From assembly GCA_963691655.1 (NCBI GenBank), contig OY829328.1:10320204-10384203 (forward strand): DNA of 64,000 nucleotides. The letters run 5' to 3'. Below, piece by piece: positions 1-12,261 of the stretch. A program made the translations under genes and the position numbers. Each line of letters starts with the position of its first letter. Position 1 is the stretch's first letter. The notes under the pieces were generated by a model. It did no database searches, was not told the origin of the DNA, and worked only from the letters and a program-made list of their open reading frames with translations. Origin of the DNA: Toxonevra muliebris. Lineage: Eukaryota > Arthropoda > Insecta > Diptera > Pallopteridae.

Positions 1-1075
1 CTAAAAAGGAGGTAACAAGCTAGTGACGTGTTTTATCTCTCAATGTACGACTTGAGCCCATCGATTATGGAAAAACTCCTGCGGTACAAATATTATCGAA
101 AGAAAAATTTCGCACGGAATCTTTCAACCCAGATGGCTTAATCGATTGATTTGATATTCTAGAGATACAGCATCCTGAAATTGCAATACAGAGAGACAAC
201 ATGCAGCCAAAGTTTTGTTTTGAAAAACGATTCAAAACAGATAAGATAGACCAGCATATGATAGCATGGTACACAGACGGTTCTCTCACTGAGGAAGGAA
301 CCAGTGCAGGAGTACCTGGCCCGAGCATAAGATACTCTGAGCCCATGGATAGATGCACCAGTATCTTTCAATTGATAGGTGTGTATACTTTAACCTCAAG
401 TACAACTGCAAGATCCAAAACATTGCTATCCAAGCGGCTATTAAGGCTCAAAACTGGTGATGGAGTGTGATAATCGGGTCTGGGTTCTGTGGGTTACAGA
501 GCATATTGGGATTGAAGAAAACGAAATTGCTAATGTACTAGCAAAGAAAGGAGCAGTGACTGCCTTCGTAAATCGAGAACCATTCTGCGGATGGGGAAAA
601 TAAACTTTCGATTTATTGGTTAGAAAAAGAGGAAGAAAAGCAAAGGGAACTATACTGGGAAAACATACCAGGATTAGAACATCCAAAGGCACTTATGGGG
701 ACATATAACCTAAAACGCTTTAAAGAATATTTCGATATGTCTAGGGATAGTTTAAGAATCATTACAGGAATTCCAACAGGTCAATCTAGATTAAACTGTC
801 ATCTAACAAAACTGGGAATTATATTTAACGACTCATGAAGATTTTGCGGGGAAGATAAGAAAACTGCGAAGCACGAATTAGGACAGTGCTTAGCACTTAT
901 GTATGCATATCCGTAAAATGAATCTGGGAGAACATCATATACCAGATGCTAAACTCCACAGAAATAGGATTAATACTAAAATTTCTATCAGAGGCCGAAC
1001 TTATGGAAATACGAAGGGGCACAATAGATCTCATAGGTCGCAGTACACTCCCATCAATAATAATAATAATAATGA
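1..1075 (+). mobile_element. Decayed non-LTR retrotransposon (RNase-H LINE), 3' part
   Basis: This is the C-terminal part of a LINE polyprotein, broken by stops and frameshifts. Near 270 a frame reads WYTDGSLTEEGTSAGV, the first catalytic Asp block of RNase H, followed by SIFQ at about 360. The frame then shifts. At 481-600 it reads WVTEHIGIEENEIAN, the last RNase H block, and then a stop. At about 740-890 pieces of the cysteine/histidine tail follow (LRIITGIPTGQSRLN, then RFCGED..AKHELGQC). A C-terminal frame with FLSEAELMEIRRGTIDLIGR lies near 985-1045. An (AAT)6 tract at about 1054-1073 looks like the 3' tail, as in I/LOA-type LINEs. It is related to, but clearly diverged from, the LINE copy at 57-58 kb. 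The 5' end is not resolved and may lie outside the window. Confidence 0.8.
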
Positions 1076-1192
1076 TTCCTCCCGGTTATCGATCAAGTCA
1101 TCTTATATTTTGATGAATGAATTTCTGCATATGAAGTCATTGATGAACGATTCAGTTGGGCTGGGAAAGTTAAAATTCGTTCTGGGAAAATT

Positions 1193-1480
1193 TTTTTCCT
1201 GCACCCTTAGACATAAACCCACCCCCTGCTCTAAGGACGCATGCGAACAATTCGGCTTAGGGCTCATTTGAAAGGGTTTAGCCTTTAATTTTTGATATTA
1301 GCGAAGTATGTATGCACGTCACGGTGCAGCTCTGCAACCCCTTACAACACTTTTTTTTTTCCAAAAACCTGGCGTGATGGGAAGTTTTTGACTACAGATT
1401 CATGTTCAAACAAGAAAAGTTAAAATTTGCAGGACAGTGTAATTGTTTTTTAATTATAAAATCTTAAAATATTGGAAGAT
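1193..1480 (-). mobile_element. Partial copy of the window's hAT-type MITE family (internal segment)
   Basis: The stretch from 'ttcctgcacccttagac' to 'aaatcttaaaat' aligns by eye with the interior of the larger copy at 17,460-17,810. Shared blocks include 'gacataaac', 'gaaagggt/ca..tttagcctttaatt' and 'atgttca..'. No terminal inverted repeat is present, so it is a fragment. It lies just downstream of the LINE tail. Strand is given relative to the copy at 52,402, taken as plus. Confidence 0.55.
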
Positions 1481-2960
1481 CTTAAGAGAGTGACTGTGAG
1501 GTTCTGTACACTTTTGCTGAGTTTGAGCTTTGCCAGATTAAGAATGTTCAAAATGGGCTAAATCGGTTCATGATTTAATATTTTTTGATAAAGAATTTGA
1601 AGTGCAAGTCAACAGTCAGCTCTTCCACCCTCTCCCTACTTCTATCATTATATAGCTTTATGTTTGTCTTTTAAATTTTATTACTTTTTTTAAGTTTCTT
1701 CAAATTATTGTTCTAAGTAAAACGAGAGATAAATAATTATGCCGACTAGATACTTGACTTAAACAAAGCGCAAATGCAATTTAGCATAAGACTGTAGTAT
1801 TTTTTTGTGTGTTCTAACTGTTAGCAAAGTGGGTCTGATGTATAAAGTATAAAAAGTATAGCATGGGCCAAGAATCTCAAAGGGATCTGGCATCTTCATA
1901 TACCGAAATTTGTAATTTGACGAAAAGAGTTTTTATTTTATTCTATATTTTCGGCATTAGTACGACATCGAGAATGATTGCTGAATAGTATTGCTTGTTC
2001 TTGAAAGTTCTCTTTATTTCACTAACGATTCGATGCATTTGTTCAATTGAGTCGTGATTAGCTCGAAATTTGATCCGGTGAGATGATATTCTTCAAATCT
2101 GATTGAGTCTTCATTAAGGCGAGTGAAAATCTTTCGAATAGTTTTGATGGAATAGGTAAAAGATTTATAGATCTTTACGAAGAGATTTGAGTCGAATTTT
2201 TTACAGGCTTAAAAATCAATTTAACCCAGGATGTTTTTCAGGACTTAATGAAGTAACTTAATTCGGGAATTATGTGAGACATAGCTTCAAAAGCAAATTT
2301 TTAATCATTATTCCAGTCAAAAGCGTTTCCTACTAGAGATAATCTCAACAGTGACTTTTTGGTCACCAGAGACTTGGTGAAAGCTTCTTTGAAGTAATCA
2401 TTATTTTCAACAGCGAAAATATAGAAGAAAAACATAAATATTCATTCTTCTTCTAAGTATAAGAAATTGTTGAAAATGAAAGATTCATAAGAAAAAGTTT
2501 GAAATATTGAAAGTGACCGCAATTCTCAGTCACCACTAACATACGGTGGTCGCTGGTAGCTACTACAGTGACTGCGCGGTTCTGGTATAAAGTCACCGGT
2601 ATCGATATACCGCTCATCTATATCCTCTAGCATCCAGAATTCTTTAAAAACCCATACTTATGAAACATTTATATACCTTGATCGTTTGTAATAAATAAAA
2701 AAAAAATTAAATTGACAAAAGTATTACAAATTGAATTAATATTAAAAAAATAAATAAGTTAAAATTTAAAAATCTCTGGATTCCACTGATTAAATGCCGA
2801 GAGATTACTTGAGCTTATTAGAGACGACATGCTTTAAACCTCATTTATTTATATGCTGTTTTTTAAGCCTTTCATCACATTGTGCAAATGCAATGACGAT
2901 TGGAACGCAATGTCATAATGTTTGATTTCATAAGCTCATGCGGCTTTTGGTTAATAGCCA
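1481..2960. other. AT-rich non-coding stretch
   Basis: No coding or RNA feature is recognised. A loose phrase of the form AGTGAC-Y-G-Y-G-V-GGTTCTG occurs near 1,488 and 2,566, with a weaker version near 2,513. It may be debris of another element. Confidence 0.5.
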
Positions 2961-3087
2961 CTAGTAGCCTATTGTTGTTGTTGTAGCGACTGCGTCCACG
3001 TCGAAGGTTGACAATCCTTGGCCAGGATTTCTCCTGGGTCGATCCCAGGGCGAAGACCCGATTGTAGTGAGGACCGGCTAGTAGCCT
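2961..3087 (+). mobile_element. Short interspersed repeat flanked by a direct repeat
   Basis: A roughly 100-bp block of higher GC lies between two near-identical copies of CTAGTAGCCTRTTGTTG, at 2,961-2,977 and 3,078-3,094, with one mismatch. This looks like a target duplication. The interior has GTTGTTGTTGTAG followed by GACAATCCTTGGCCAGGA and an imperfect palindrome, CCTGGGTCGATCCCAGG. From memory this resembles a small dispersed repeat with 'cttggccgg' that is common in acalyptrate flies. Its class is not determined. Confidence 0.55.
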
Positions 3088-3099
3088 GTTGTTGCTATT

Positions 3100-4881
3100 G
3101 CTGTGTTTTTTTTTTCTGTTCTGGCACTTGTTCAAAAATTATTATTAAAAGTAACTGTAGTTAAAAAGAAAATGCTTTCCATTTATATATTGTATTATTG
3201 AAAAGCATAAATAGTATCAGAAATTATATATGTATATTTACAGTTAGTTATTTTGCCAGACTGGTTTTATAGAAAGAATTTTTTAAAAAATATAGAGATA
3301 AAGTAAACACATTTGAACAACTCGGAGTTTTAACTACCCTCAGCCATAATCATTGACTCAGTGCTCACCTAAAATAAAAAGCTAAAAATTTTTTGTTTTC
3401 TTGTTTTTTTTTTTGCAATGCATGTTAATCCTTTTCAAAGAGCCAAGCTTAAGTTGTCCAATGAATATGAAATTTTGAAAATATTGTTATTAATACACAC
3501 ATACACATATAAACCACATACACATAGGCCAAGCTAACAAATTCAGACATTTGTTTTTTTTTCATATGTATGCGTATACATACAAGTAAGTATCATAATG
3601 TTTTAATGCTTGAATGCTTCACACACACACACACACACACATAAATACATATGGAAAGTCAACTGTATGTGCCAGTGCCATAAATTAACCTACATAAATT
3701 ATTACCAAACTATTTGTACTACATACTTCTTATGTGTTATTTATTCAGCATTTATTTTTGTTTGAGTTTGCTTTTTTCCTTACTTTTTCTCTTCTTGTTC
3801 TACATTTTGTTTACAAATACTTCTAGTACATTTAAAGTTCATGTTGTGCTTTAACTTCATCAAACGAACACATCAGCAGAAAAAAATTTAGCCTAGTTGT
3901 ATACAGACATTTGTAAAAACATACTTATAGTTGTAGGCTAAAGTATGTTTTATTGTATGTGCATGTGTGTGTATAATAAGATTTATTAGAAGTATGCGTA
4001 TAATTATATGCTATGCACACACACATACGCATACACGCATAATGTTGAGTGTCAGCATCAGATTGAGCTTGTCAGTTTGCTTTTTGAATACTTTATTAAT
4101 ATAGAATTTTTTTCCCCTACTACTTTTTAGTACTTAATAGCACTTTTTGGCATTGTTACTACTCTTTTTTGTTCTTTTTGTGTCAGATATGAGAATGGTT
4201 CTATATCATGTATATACTATATTACAGAAATATTAAATTTTATTATTTTTATATCAAAAATATTCTACTTAAAATTTTAAGATTTATAGGACTTAATATA
4301 ATGTGGTCTATGTAGATTTTCTTTACAATACGAATAATTTTTGTAATTATCTTTTTCTTATAGAAATATGTAGTGCGTACATACATAACTTGTATACTTT
4401 ATACAAAACCCACAACTACAAATGTAGTGCAAATGAACTGTCATAGATGCACCAAGTTAATTAAAAGTGCAAAATATTCTTTACTTGTTCATTCTTGAAG
4501 TTTCATTTTTGTTATTTTGTAGGGTTGGAAATAGGAATTATACCTTTGTAATAGGTAGAAAATAAACAATAAAGAGATAAAACATTTCTAACATAAATTA
4601 TTTATAACTAAGAGTACTAAACTAAATTCTCATGAACTTTTTTTGGCGCATATTTGAATAAATATGTACAATATTTTTTAGAAAAATTAATAATGAAATT
4701 GTAAAATGAACACACCAGCTAATCCAGATATTAAGGAAATAATTGTTTTGTTTAAGTTTTGTTTTCACTTTCTGCGGAAAATCTTTTAATTCATTAGCGA
4801 TGATGTGAAGAAGAGAGATTTTTGATCTGCCAGTAATTCAAATTATTGAATAACGCCAAGCGTACTTTATAGTTCTGACTG
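3100..4881. other. Non-coding AT-rich stretch with microsatellites
   Basis: No gene is seen. It holds a (CA)11 tract at 3,620-3,641 and several short ACACATACACATA and TATGTATG runs at about 3,500-4,060. Confidence 0.6.
3620..3641. repeat. (CA)11 microsatellite
   Basis: Uninterrupted CA dinucleotide tract. Confidence 0.95.
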
Positions 4882-5262
4882 GGTGAGGCCATAGTCAAGT
4901 TTTTTTTCCGGGGGGCGGGGGGGGGGGGGGGGGGGTCGGGAGGGCAGGGTTTTCATTCTAAGAAAATATTCATAAATAATTTTTATGAAACTGATGTTTA
5001 AATGCTGCATTTAATGGACCCTATCAGACTAGGCACAAAAGTAGATAAATGTCTTAAATCTTTAAGACAAGTTTTCCGAGTTTTCTTAATCTAAACCTCA
5101 AAAAAAAAAATGGCCGAAAATGACAAAAAATCCACAAAATAATCAATTTAAATTTTTTCCAATAAATATTATTCAATGTGGATATTAATGCATTTTTTTT
5201 ATCGCGTATGCCATAATTTTGTATCCAACCTCAAAAAATTACCAAAAATTCTACAAAAGCCA
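4882..5262 (+). mobile_element. hAT-type MITE family, 5'-end fragment
   Basis: It starts with GGGTGAGGCCATAGTCAAG, a decayed form of the CAGGGCCGTAGCCAGAA terminus seen at 52,402. It runs through a long G tract at 4,911-4,940. It then shares ordered blocks with the 52 kb copy: 'agaaaatattcataaataatttttat', 'aacctcaaaaa..aatggcc', 'aaataaatattattcaatgtg' and 'ccaacctcaaaaaattacc'. It stops near 5,262, so the other end is missing. Confidence 0.7.
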
Positions 5263-5504
5263 ACACATTCCAAAGTGTGTAAAAGAATGCAATCGATTAT
5301 AGGTGGAAGACATAATTGGATGGCAGTCTATGATAATGTACAGTTGCTGCATAATATTTTTGAATTTTGAATACAAAATTTAGTTAGATATCTGTTTTCG
5401 GGATACCAATGGGTAATTCATATAATAAAGTCTTTTTTGGGGTTAGGGGAATGCAACCTTTTTCTGAACTTACTTTAAAATCAGAGCTTCTTTAAAATAA
5501 TTTG

Positions 5505-5670
5505 GAGTCTGGTGAAGTCAGTCAAAGTCACTTGGAGTCACTTAAATACACTAGGAGCCACTTGTGGTCATGTAAAATCATTTGGAGCCAATACAAATTT
5601 GAAGTCACTTAAATACACTTGGAATTAAAGAAAGTTACTTGTAATTAATTGAAGTTTAAAGTCAGTTTTA
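5505..5670. repeat. Degenerate AGTCACTTGG minisatellite
   Basis: About ten variants of (G)GAGTCACTTRRA or AAGTCACTTGG follow one another with interruptions. A reversed echo, 'gactccaagtgat', lies at 5,851-5,863. Low-copy and degenerate. Confidence 0.6.
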
Positions 5671-8600
5671 ATACAGTTAAATTGAAAAATATAAAAATAA
5701 GTGAAATCGCCTGTGATGGATTTCGAAAGAAAGATACACTTTTTTGGGTGTCATTACGCTTCTTATGCTAAGGTATATCGCGAAAAAGTAGCATGTAATT
5801 TGTATAGATAATATGAATTGTTTGATTTTTTTAATATAATTTATGACTTCAACTGACTCCAAGTGATAAAATCACTCAATCAGCAGTCATGATTTTGACA
5901 TCATAAGAATCGCAACGCTAATGAATTCCTTCAGGTAATAAAAATTGTTCACATGTTATTAATAAAAAAATCTTATTTTGTTATTTATTGGTACTACTTA
6001 AATTGCATAAAAATCTATCTATCCATGAAATGACAGTGACTTTTAACCTAACTATCTATGCACGTTTAAATAAGTATTACTAATTGCACTGTCGCTGTAT
6101 TGTATTTGAAGAAAACCTCCAACAACCAACATTCATCACAAATCGTTTTTGTTGTTGCTGCGGTTGTATCAATTTATATCATGACTGATTACAATATTCC
6201 TAAAACGTTTCAATTCTTTTCTCTATATCTATATACATACATATATGTATGTATCCTTGTAAACGGAATGCTTCAGTTACTACAGTTTTGTATTTTATAT
6301 TTTGTAGCTGCTGCTATTGTTGCATTACAATGCTGCACATTAATCAATCACATTCAGTGATTTTCATTTGGATTTCTCTCGTTTATGTTTTTGTTTTTAT
6401 GCTTCTTCTCTTGGTTGTTTTTATTTTTCAATTACATTTATAATGATTTTTTTTTTGTTTTTGTTTTCGTGTAATTATTATTTCCTGGAACTAAACAATA
6501 CATCAAGAAGTAGATATTTAAAGAAGAAATATATTTTACCATAATAAAGTAAATTTTTTTTGAAACTTTTTTTTATATAATATACAAATTTTTCAGTTTA
6601 GTATTTTTTATTTAGTATTTATTACTTATTTCATTTAAAAATTACCAATATCTTATTTTATTTTCACCAAATTTAAATTCTCATTCATCTTTATTAAATT
6701 CAACAATTGACCACCCACAAGCAAATGTCTTCCAACACACATACCAAATATACATACAGACAGTCTAACAGAGAGACAGTTAAACAAACATATCGAAAGC
6801 CAATCACACATACTACAGACGAATAAGAAGAGTCAGCTACATATTCGTTCATCTGTGAAGACAATTAGTTCGACATGAGCTTGACATTGCCTTAGTTAGT
6901 GTAGATGTTGTAATGTCATCACTTTGGAATACACACCAAACAAACATACAAACGAACATGTACACATTTATTTATATACCACAAGTATTTTTATACCCAG
7001 TTGCACATAGAATTGTGCATGAAGTACTCGCATGGACGCCCCCTTATTCCGCAAAAACTTACTAAATTTTACTAGTTAATTCGAATTTAAAGAAGAAGGA
7101 GGAGTCATCCCCAAAATCGATTTAAGAATCCGATAGAGTAGAAGACATCGCTACTTAGATCTCTGTCATTGACTCAGTCATTCACTTATTCAACATAAAA
7201 ATGGTCAATGTGCGTTTTAAATCTGGAAAAGATAAGTTATTATCAGGACCAGTAAATCAGTGCCAATGAAAATCAGTAGCGCCAGTAACAATAACTTCAT
7301 TCTAAATGAGGAGCCGAATAAAGAGATCATTTCAACTGGGCATGTACACGAAATAATTTTAGTATCAAAAACAACTAACCAAACATATGACAAGATGTAA
7401 AATGACAAATTCTTTGATTGCAGATGTTCTAAAAAAAATTTTTAATTTCATTTTTGGAAAGAAACAAGTGTTTATGAAACTTATAATGACAACTGTAATT
7501 GCTGAGCAAGCAAAATAACATCCACAACTATCCCAAGGGAAGATTTTATTTCCAAAACATATACAACACATAAAAAGTTTCTTTTGCTTTTTAAACGTTA
7601 CTAATTTCGTTTTTCACCTTGTCCTATATTTATAGTTAGGCTTATATTTTTCACTGGCATTGTCTGTTATAATTTACTGACATGTGTTCGTACAATAATT
7701 TGTACATTTTATTTATTTCTGCTGACCACCAACCGAACCTCTTAGCCTCTAATTATAATACGTAAGTTAATTTTCTTAATTGTACCTACTCTTATATATG
7801 TATGTGTGTGAATATTTATATGCAAACATGCATAACATTTAACATAATTAATTTCTCAACACTTTATTTATAGTTGGGATTTAATTACAAACTAAATGAA
7901 ACTACACACTAACATTTTATTTATGCACTAAAAGTGTTGTTGCTGTTATTGTGGCAAAGTGGCTTAAATATATGTTTGTATGTGTGCAGTTGCTTTGTTC
8001 ATTAAAGACAAAAATTAATTAACACATATTGCGCTTTATTGTAGGCAGCAACTTATTTTAAAAGAACGTGTACTCACATTTAAGCATTAAAATGTTGATA
8101 CTATTTTTATTATTTTTTAATACAATATTTAAACTTCGTTCTACTATATTACGTTAGAGTAGTTGGCTGGAAATAATCAGATATTTTTGCCGACTTTTCA
8201 GTGAAGTAAGAACCGTGACAGACCAATTCAAAGATGCTGATGCTGAGAAGAATGGGCCTAGAATTAGTTTGAAAGGAGTGCTGTCATTCTAACAAAAAAT
8301 TAATCTTTTCATCAACAAATGCATCAATTGTAAAGCTGGAAACTTCAGGATAGGAACTAGTGAAGACTTTTTCTGTGGTTGAGTGTAAACAGCTCCTTTT
8401 ACACCTTGAATGTTTTTCGTCTCAATATTCTCCAAGAGGGACTACGCTGTTCAAGTATTATGAACTAAACTGAATGCATAAACGGAAAGGGATTAATAAG
8501 ACTTCAAGCTATGTTAACGCGTTAAAACATTGTCAAAACGTACCCTTCCTGGCTCTATTCTCTGCTATTTCGACTTTCTGAGGAGGATAACTTTTTCCCC

Positions 8601-8988
8601 TTTTAAATTTTGTTTTGAATCATTAGCAACGATCAAAATGTATAAGATATTCATCAGAAAGGGAGAGTGGGTTTCATACCCTAAAATAAAACACCCTCAC
8701 GTGAATCCACTATTGATTTCTAATATATTCCACGATCTGGATCTCATTTTGCATATTTCTATCTGATCTATCCATCAGTCATAAACAGTCATCAGAGCGT
8801 ATGATTAATATTTAATACGAAAATTATTTATGTAAATTAAAATCTTATGCATTTTTAATATTCATTTCAAACATTAGAAACAGAAGGAATAGATGTCCGT
8901 GAGAATATAGAAATAACTCAGGAAATTCTGATCCTTTAATTCTTTCCAGTCTGATATCCCAATTTAATTCCATTTTATTAAAAATCAG
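5671..8988. other. Long non-coding AT-rich stretch
   Basis: No gene, RNA or complete mobile element is recognised. Short ORFs here (for example 61-102 residues) are hydrophobic T-rich frames with no recognisable domain. A TATGTATG tract lies near 6,237-6,252. Confidence 0.5.
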
Positions 8989-9789
8989 ATATTAGTTGAT
9001 ATATCTATATTTTTTTGTTTGTATTCGGCTATTCCAAAGTAAAGGAGAGGACAAGGGGAATCTTATAATGATATTGATTCCATACAAGGAAATAATATTT
9101 TTATTTGATATTAGAATGCTTTCGAGGGTCCGATAACAAGTTCCTACAACCAAAGTTTCGTTAAAAAAAAATGAGTCCGACTAAGTTATACATCAACAAA
9201 GTGGGAAACAGGGAGGACGAGTACGATTTGGGAAATCTTTACTTTCAATTTCAAGTCCCAAATTCTGAGAATGCCAGCAAGCTATAGAGTTGAATTTTTT
9301 TGACGATTCATGGACTTTTGTAACTCACGAAAAAGTGTAATGCTTTCGTTGAAAAATAATTACATAATGAGAGAAAAAACATGGGAAAGTAACGGAGAGG
9401 ACAGCCAATATTAACGGAGAGGACAAATACGATCGCCCTCTTATTTTTTCATGTTATATGGAGAATCGGCTCAACAAATGTTTAATAAACCGAAAACTGT
9501 AACTGTTTGTAAGTAATTACATAAGTAAATAAAATTAATGGATAATTATTTAAAGCAAAGTAAATTCATATAAAGTATACCAGTTTGGTACACATCCAAC
9601 TGCATCCTTAGTGCATACATTACCAATGAACAGATATTTAAACTAAGGGAAAAAATTCAAGATGACTCAGTTACGAACGAAATTTTGCTAATTGCATTGA
9701 GCGTACAGTAGTTTAAGTTATTGACAACTTTTATGAAAATTAAGTTTAAAAATAAAAAAATTAAAATGAAAATGATAAAAATGATAACT

Positions 9790-10275
9790 CAACAATATCG
9801 AACGACTATGGCAATACTATTAACGAGCCATTCACCGCTAACTCAGGAGTCAAAAAAGGATGCCCACTTTCACCCCTTCTCTTCGCAATATTACTAGACG
9901 AAGTAATGGCAAATGTATGCTTTCAAAGGAAGGGCACAAAATGGAGTCCCACATATCAACTCGAGGATTTAGATTTTGCACAAGCACAAGTTCAACGACA
10001 TGCAAGCGAATACTGATCATCTAATCAAAGCATCGCGCAACGTGGGCTTCGAGATAAACGTCAAAAAAAGCAAAGCCATGCAAATTAACAACATCACCAA
10101 TGACCACATCACAATCAAAAGTCAGCCTGTCGAATATGTGACCACAGACGTTGGAGCAGAGGAAGATGTCATCAACAGACTCAACAAGACTAGAGCATCA
10201 CACGAATGGCGCTTGAATGTAACCCACAAGGAAGTAAACGTCATGAGCGATCAAAAAACACTTGGAGACGTTCAG
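9790..10275 (+). pseudogene. Reverse transcriptase fragment of a non-LTR retrotransposon (RTE-like)
   Basis: Frames read EPFTANSGVKKGCPLSPLLF at about 9,825-9,885, the finger/palm block with the GxxQG(C)PLSP-type motif. Then come LLDEVMANV and QLEDLDFA at 9,956-9,980. The catalytic YADD box, expected right after 'DFA', is missing. The frame jumps to HKFNDMQANTDHLIKASRNVG and INVKKSKAMQINN, then TTDVGAEEDVINRLNKTRAS. Typical enzymes have a longer linker and a YLGS box here, so at least two deletions have occurred. It cannot be active. The clade is a guess from the 'VKKSKAMQIN..' and 'GAEEDVINRL' wording. Confidence 0.75.
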
Positions 10276-10617
10276 TACATTTAGAATTAAGAAATAAAAA
10301 CACAACATTGCAAAATGTGAAAATGAATGCACAAAACAAACTTAGATAGAAATGCCCAGTAGAAGCTCTAAGCTCCCAAGAGGAGGAGAGAAGGAAAAAA
10401 TGGCAATATTTTTTACTCAAAGGAGCAATTGAGATCGTGTGAGGGACGCACTCGATTTTCATGCATCTTTCAAATCGCAAATCCTAAAAAGATGCATTTG
10501 CTGCGACTTATTTCCCCTCAACAAATATAATGTTTGTTTTGTGGCAGCGTTTCAACGCTGCGTGAACATGTGAACATTAACATTTTCGGCCCTCACTTTT
10601 GGTCATATCTTCATCAA

Positions 10618-10740
10618 CCATGCACCGCACCCTTTCCGTGTGAAACACCAAAAGTGTTCCATTCGATGTACGAAAAACCTAAAACTAAATCAAGATTACA
10701 CAAATTCGAAATTCCAAACTTGCCCATGTTATAATGCAGT
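10618..10740 (-). pseudogene. Remnant of an SHGKG-motif transposon protein
   Basis: Reading the minus strand, a frame gives YIEWNTFGVSHGKGAVHG and then two stops. Upstream, at about 10,690-10,730, a blurred QFKN-like block occurs. In insect multi-copy proteins that I recall, an 'IWSDGPSSQFKN' block is followed about 30-40 residues later by 'W/YNFFATSHGKGxVDGIG', so this copy preserves the second block. The same pair of blocks is clearer at 12,959-13,289. The function of the family is unknown to me; a transposase role is inference from its multi-copy behaviour. Confidence 0.5.
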
Positions 10741-10935
10741 GCGATTTTTTGTCTTCTCCGTTACCCTGATTTTACCTCTTATGTTGATTATAAAAATCGT
10801 AAAAACTTACACAACGACAATGTCTTTAAGTTCGCTTTGTACTCAAAACAATGTGGCTGAGAAAATTCGTGCATGCCATCTAACTATAACAAAATTTCTT
10901 ATTTTTCGGTAACGGAGAGGGCACTGAACTTACAA

Positions 10936-11939
10936 TTATTTAGATCCTTATAGCAAGTATTTACAACTTGCCTTTCAAGAAAACAGCATCGGCAAAAAAA
11001 ACGTGCATGCTAAACACTACTAAAACATAATCTCACTTTACAATCATCTGCTAGTATTTTCATGAATTAGGCTTGTTAAAACACTGAAAAAATGCTCTTC
11101 TACGAAACGTTACTTAAAGAGTTATTTTGGTTGTTCGTAAAAATTACGGAAACTGATATACATATTGATTTGTCATAGGTGTTTCGGAATTGGTACTTTT
11201 TAAAATCATGTCTTGCATTTTTTTTTTTTTAAGTTCATAGCCGACTTATCTGGTTTCGATTTTTTTAAAATGGCCGTATTATAGAAATTTTTCGTGGCTG
11301 TTTTTCATTTAAGTCCGAAATTTTTTTTTTTCAGACTTCCTTTTCATAATTTGAAAGAAAAATGAGAGAATGGTCAAGTCATAGGCATACATTTTAGATG
11401 CCCTTAATAAAAGCATAATTTGTTTAAAATGAATCTAGATAAGTAAATACGTTTACGCGATACAGTTATCTGCTCTTTTAATAAGCCTTTCATCGCCAAT
11501 GTTGCCCATAGGCAACATTTACATTGATTACATTGATGTGGCATAAAATAGGTGTTAAACAAACTTTACGAATAGTAATTTATGCATTCAGTTGTGTCAA
11601 GTATCCTTCACGTTTCCTGGTTGCCAAATATTTGAAATTTCGTGCTTATGAAATATATTTTTACATTTTTTGTCTTTGAAGTCAAGTCAAAAACTTAAGA
11701 GCAAAAATTGTTTGAAAAATCTTTTCCACTATTTTTCCAAAAAAAAATGTTTTAAATTATTACTAAGCGGAAATTGTTGTTAAAAAATATTTTTATAAAA
11801 GCCGAGAGAATATGAAAATAAAAAAATTTGAGTGAAGGAGTTATCCAGTGGTTGTCTACAGCTCCATAACAATGTTATTTTACCTTTAATGAAAGACAAA
11901 CAAATCAATGTAAAGGGATGAAATTGATGATGATGATGA
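10936..11939. other. Non-coding AT-rich stretch
   Basis: Nothing recognisable apart from T tracts (11,218-11,231 and 11,320-11,331) and a (GAT)n run just before the next element (11,926-11,941). Confidence 0.5.
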
Positions 11940-11948
11940 TGAAAATCC

Positions 11949-12080
11949 GGTGCCCGGACATAACGCCCATGGCCATAACGCCCAAAAAAAAGTTTGGGCG
12001 TTATGACCGCCCTAGGAATGGCCATAACGCCCAAAATCATTTTAGGCGCTATGACCACCCCGAAAAGAGCCATAATGTGA
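11949..12080. repeat. Left inverted-repeat arm of the Foldback-like element
   Basis: Contains the units GCCATAACGCCCAAAA and TTTGGGCGTTATGACCGCC in alternation, ending around 'gagccataatgtg'. Confidence 0.8.
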
Positions 12081-12261
12081 TTCTTTCATTAAAGTTTCAA
12101 AAGTAAGGTGAAACCAAATTTGCATGTATAAGAAAAAACAGCTATATTTCAGGCTTTTTCACAAATTGGCTTTCTTAAATAAAAAACTCTTCCGTTTTTC
12201 TCGGCATTAGTATGAAAGCGAATGGATAAGCCTATAAAAAACACAAAAGGGCCGAAATTTA

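Larger units (their letters stand above)
8989..10935. mobile_element. Decayed element carrying a dispersed 14-mer
   Basis: The limits are approximate. The defining sign is a repeated phrase, TAACGGAGAGGACA: TAAAGGAGAGGACA at 9,040, GTAACGGAGAGGACA at 9,389, TAACGGAGAGGACA at 9,412, GTAACGGAGAGGGCA at 10,909, and one reverse-strand copy (GTAACGGAGAAGAC) at 10,751-10,764. A remnant of an SHGKG-motif protein lies on the minus strand at 10,618-10,740, and a reverse transcriptase relic sits in the middle. The layout mirrors the Foldback-like element at 11,949-14,672, which has the same protein family and a different 15-mer. Terminal repeats were not found, so calling it one element is inference. 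Confidence 0.45.

Noticed and set aside
4911..4943. G tract as a regulatory quadruplex
   Set aside because: It matches the G-rich subterminal part of the hAT MITE family and is better explained as part of that element.
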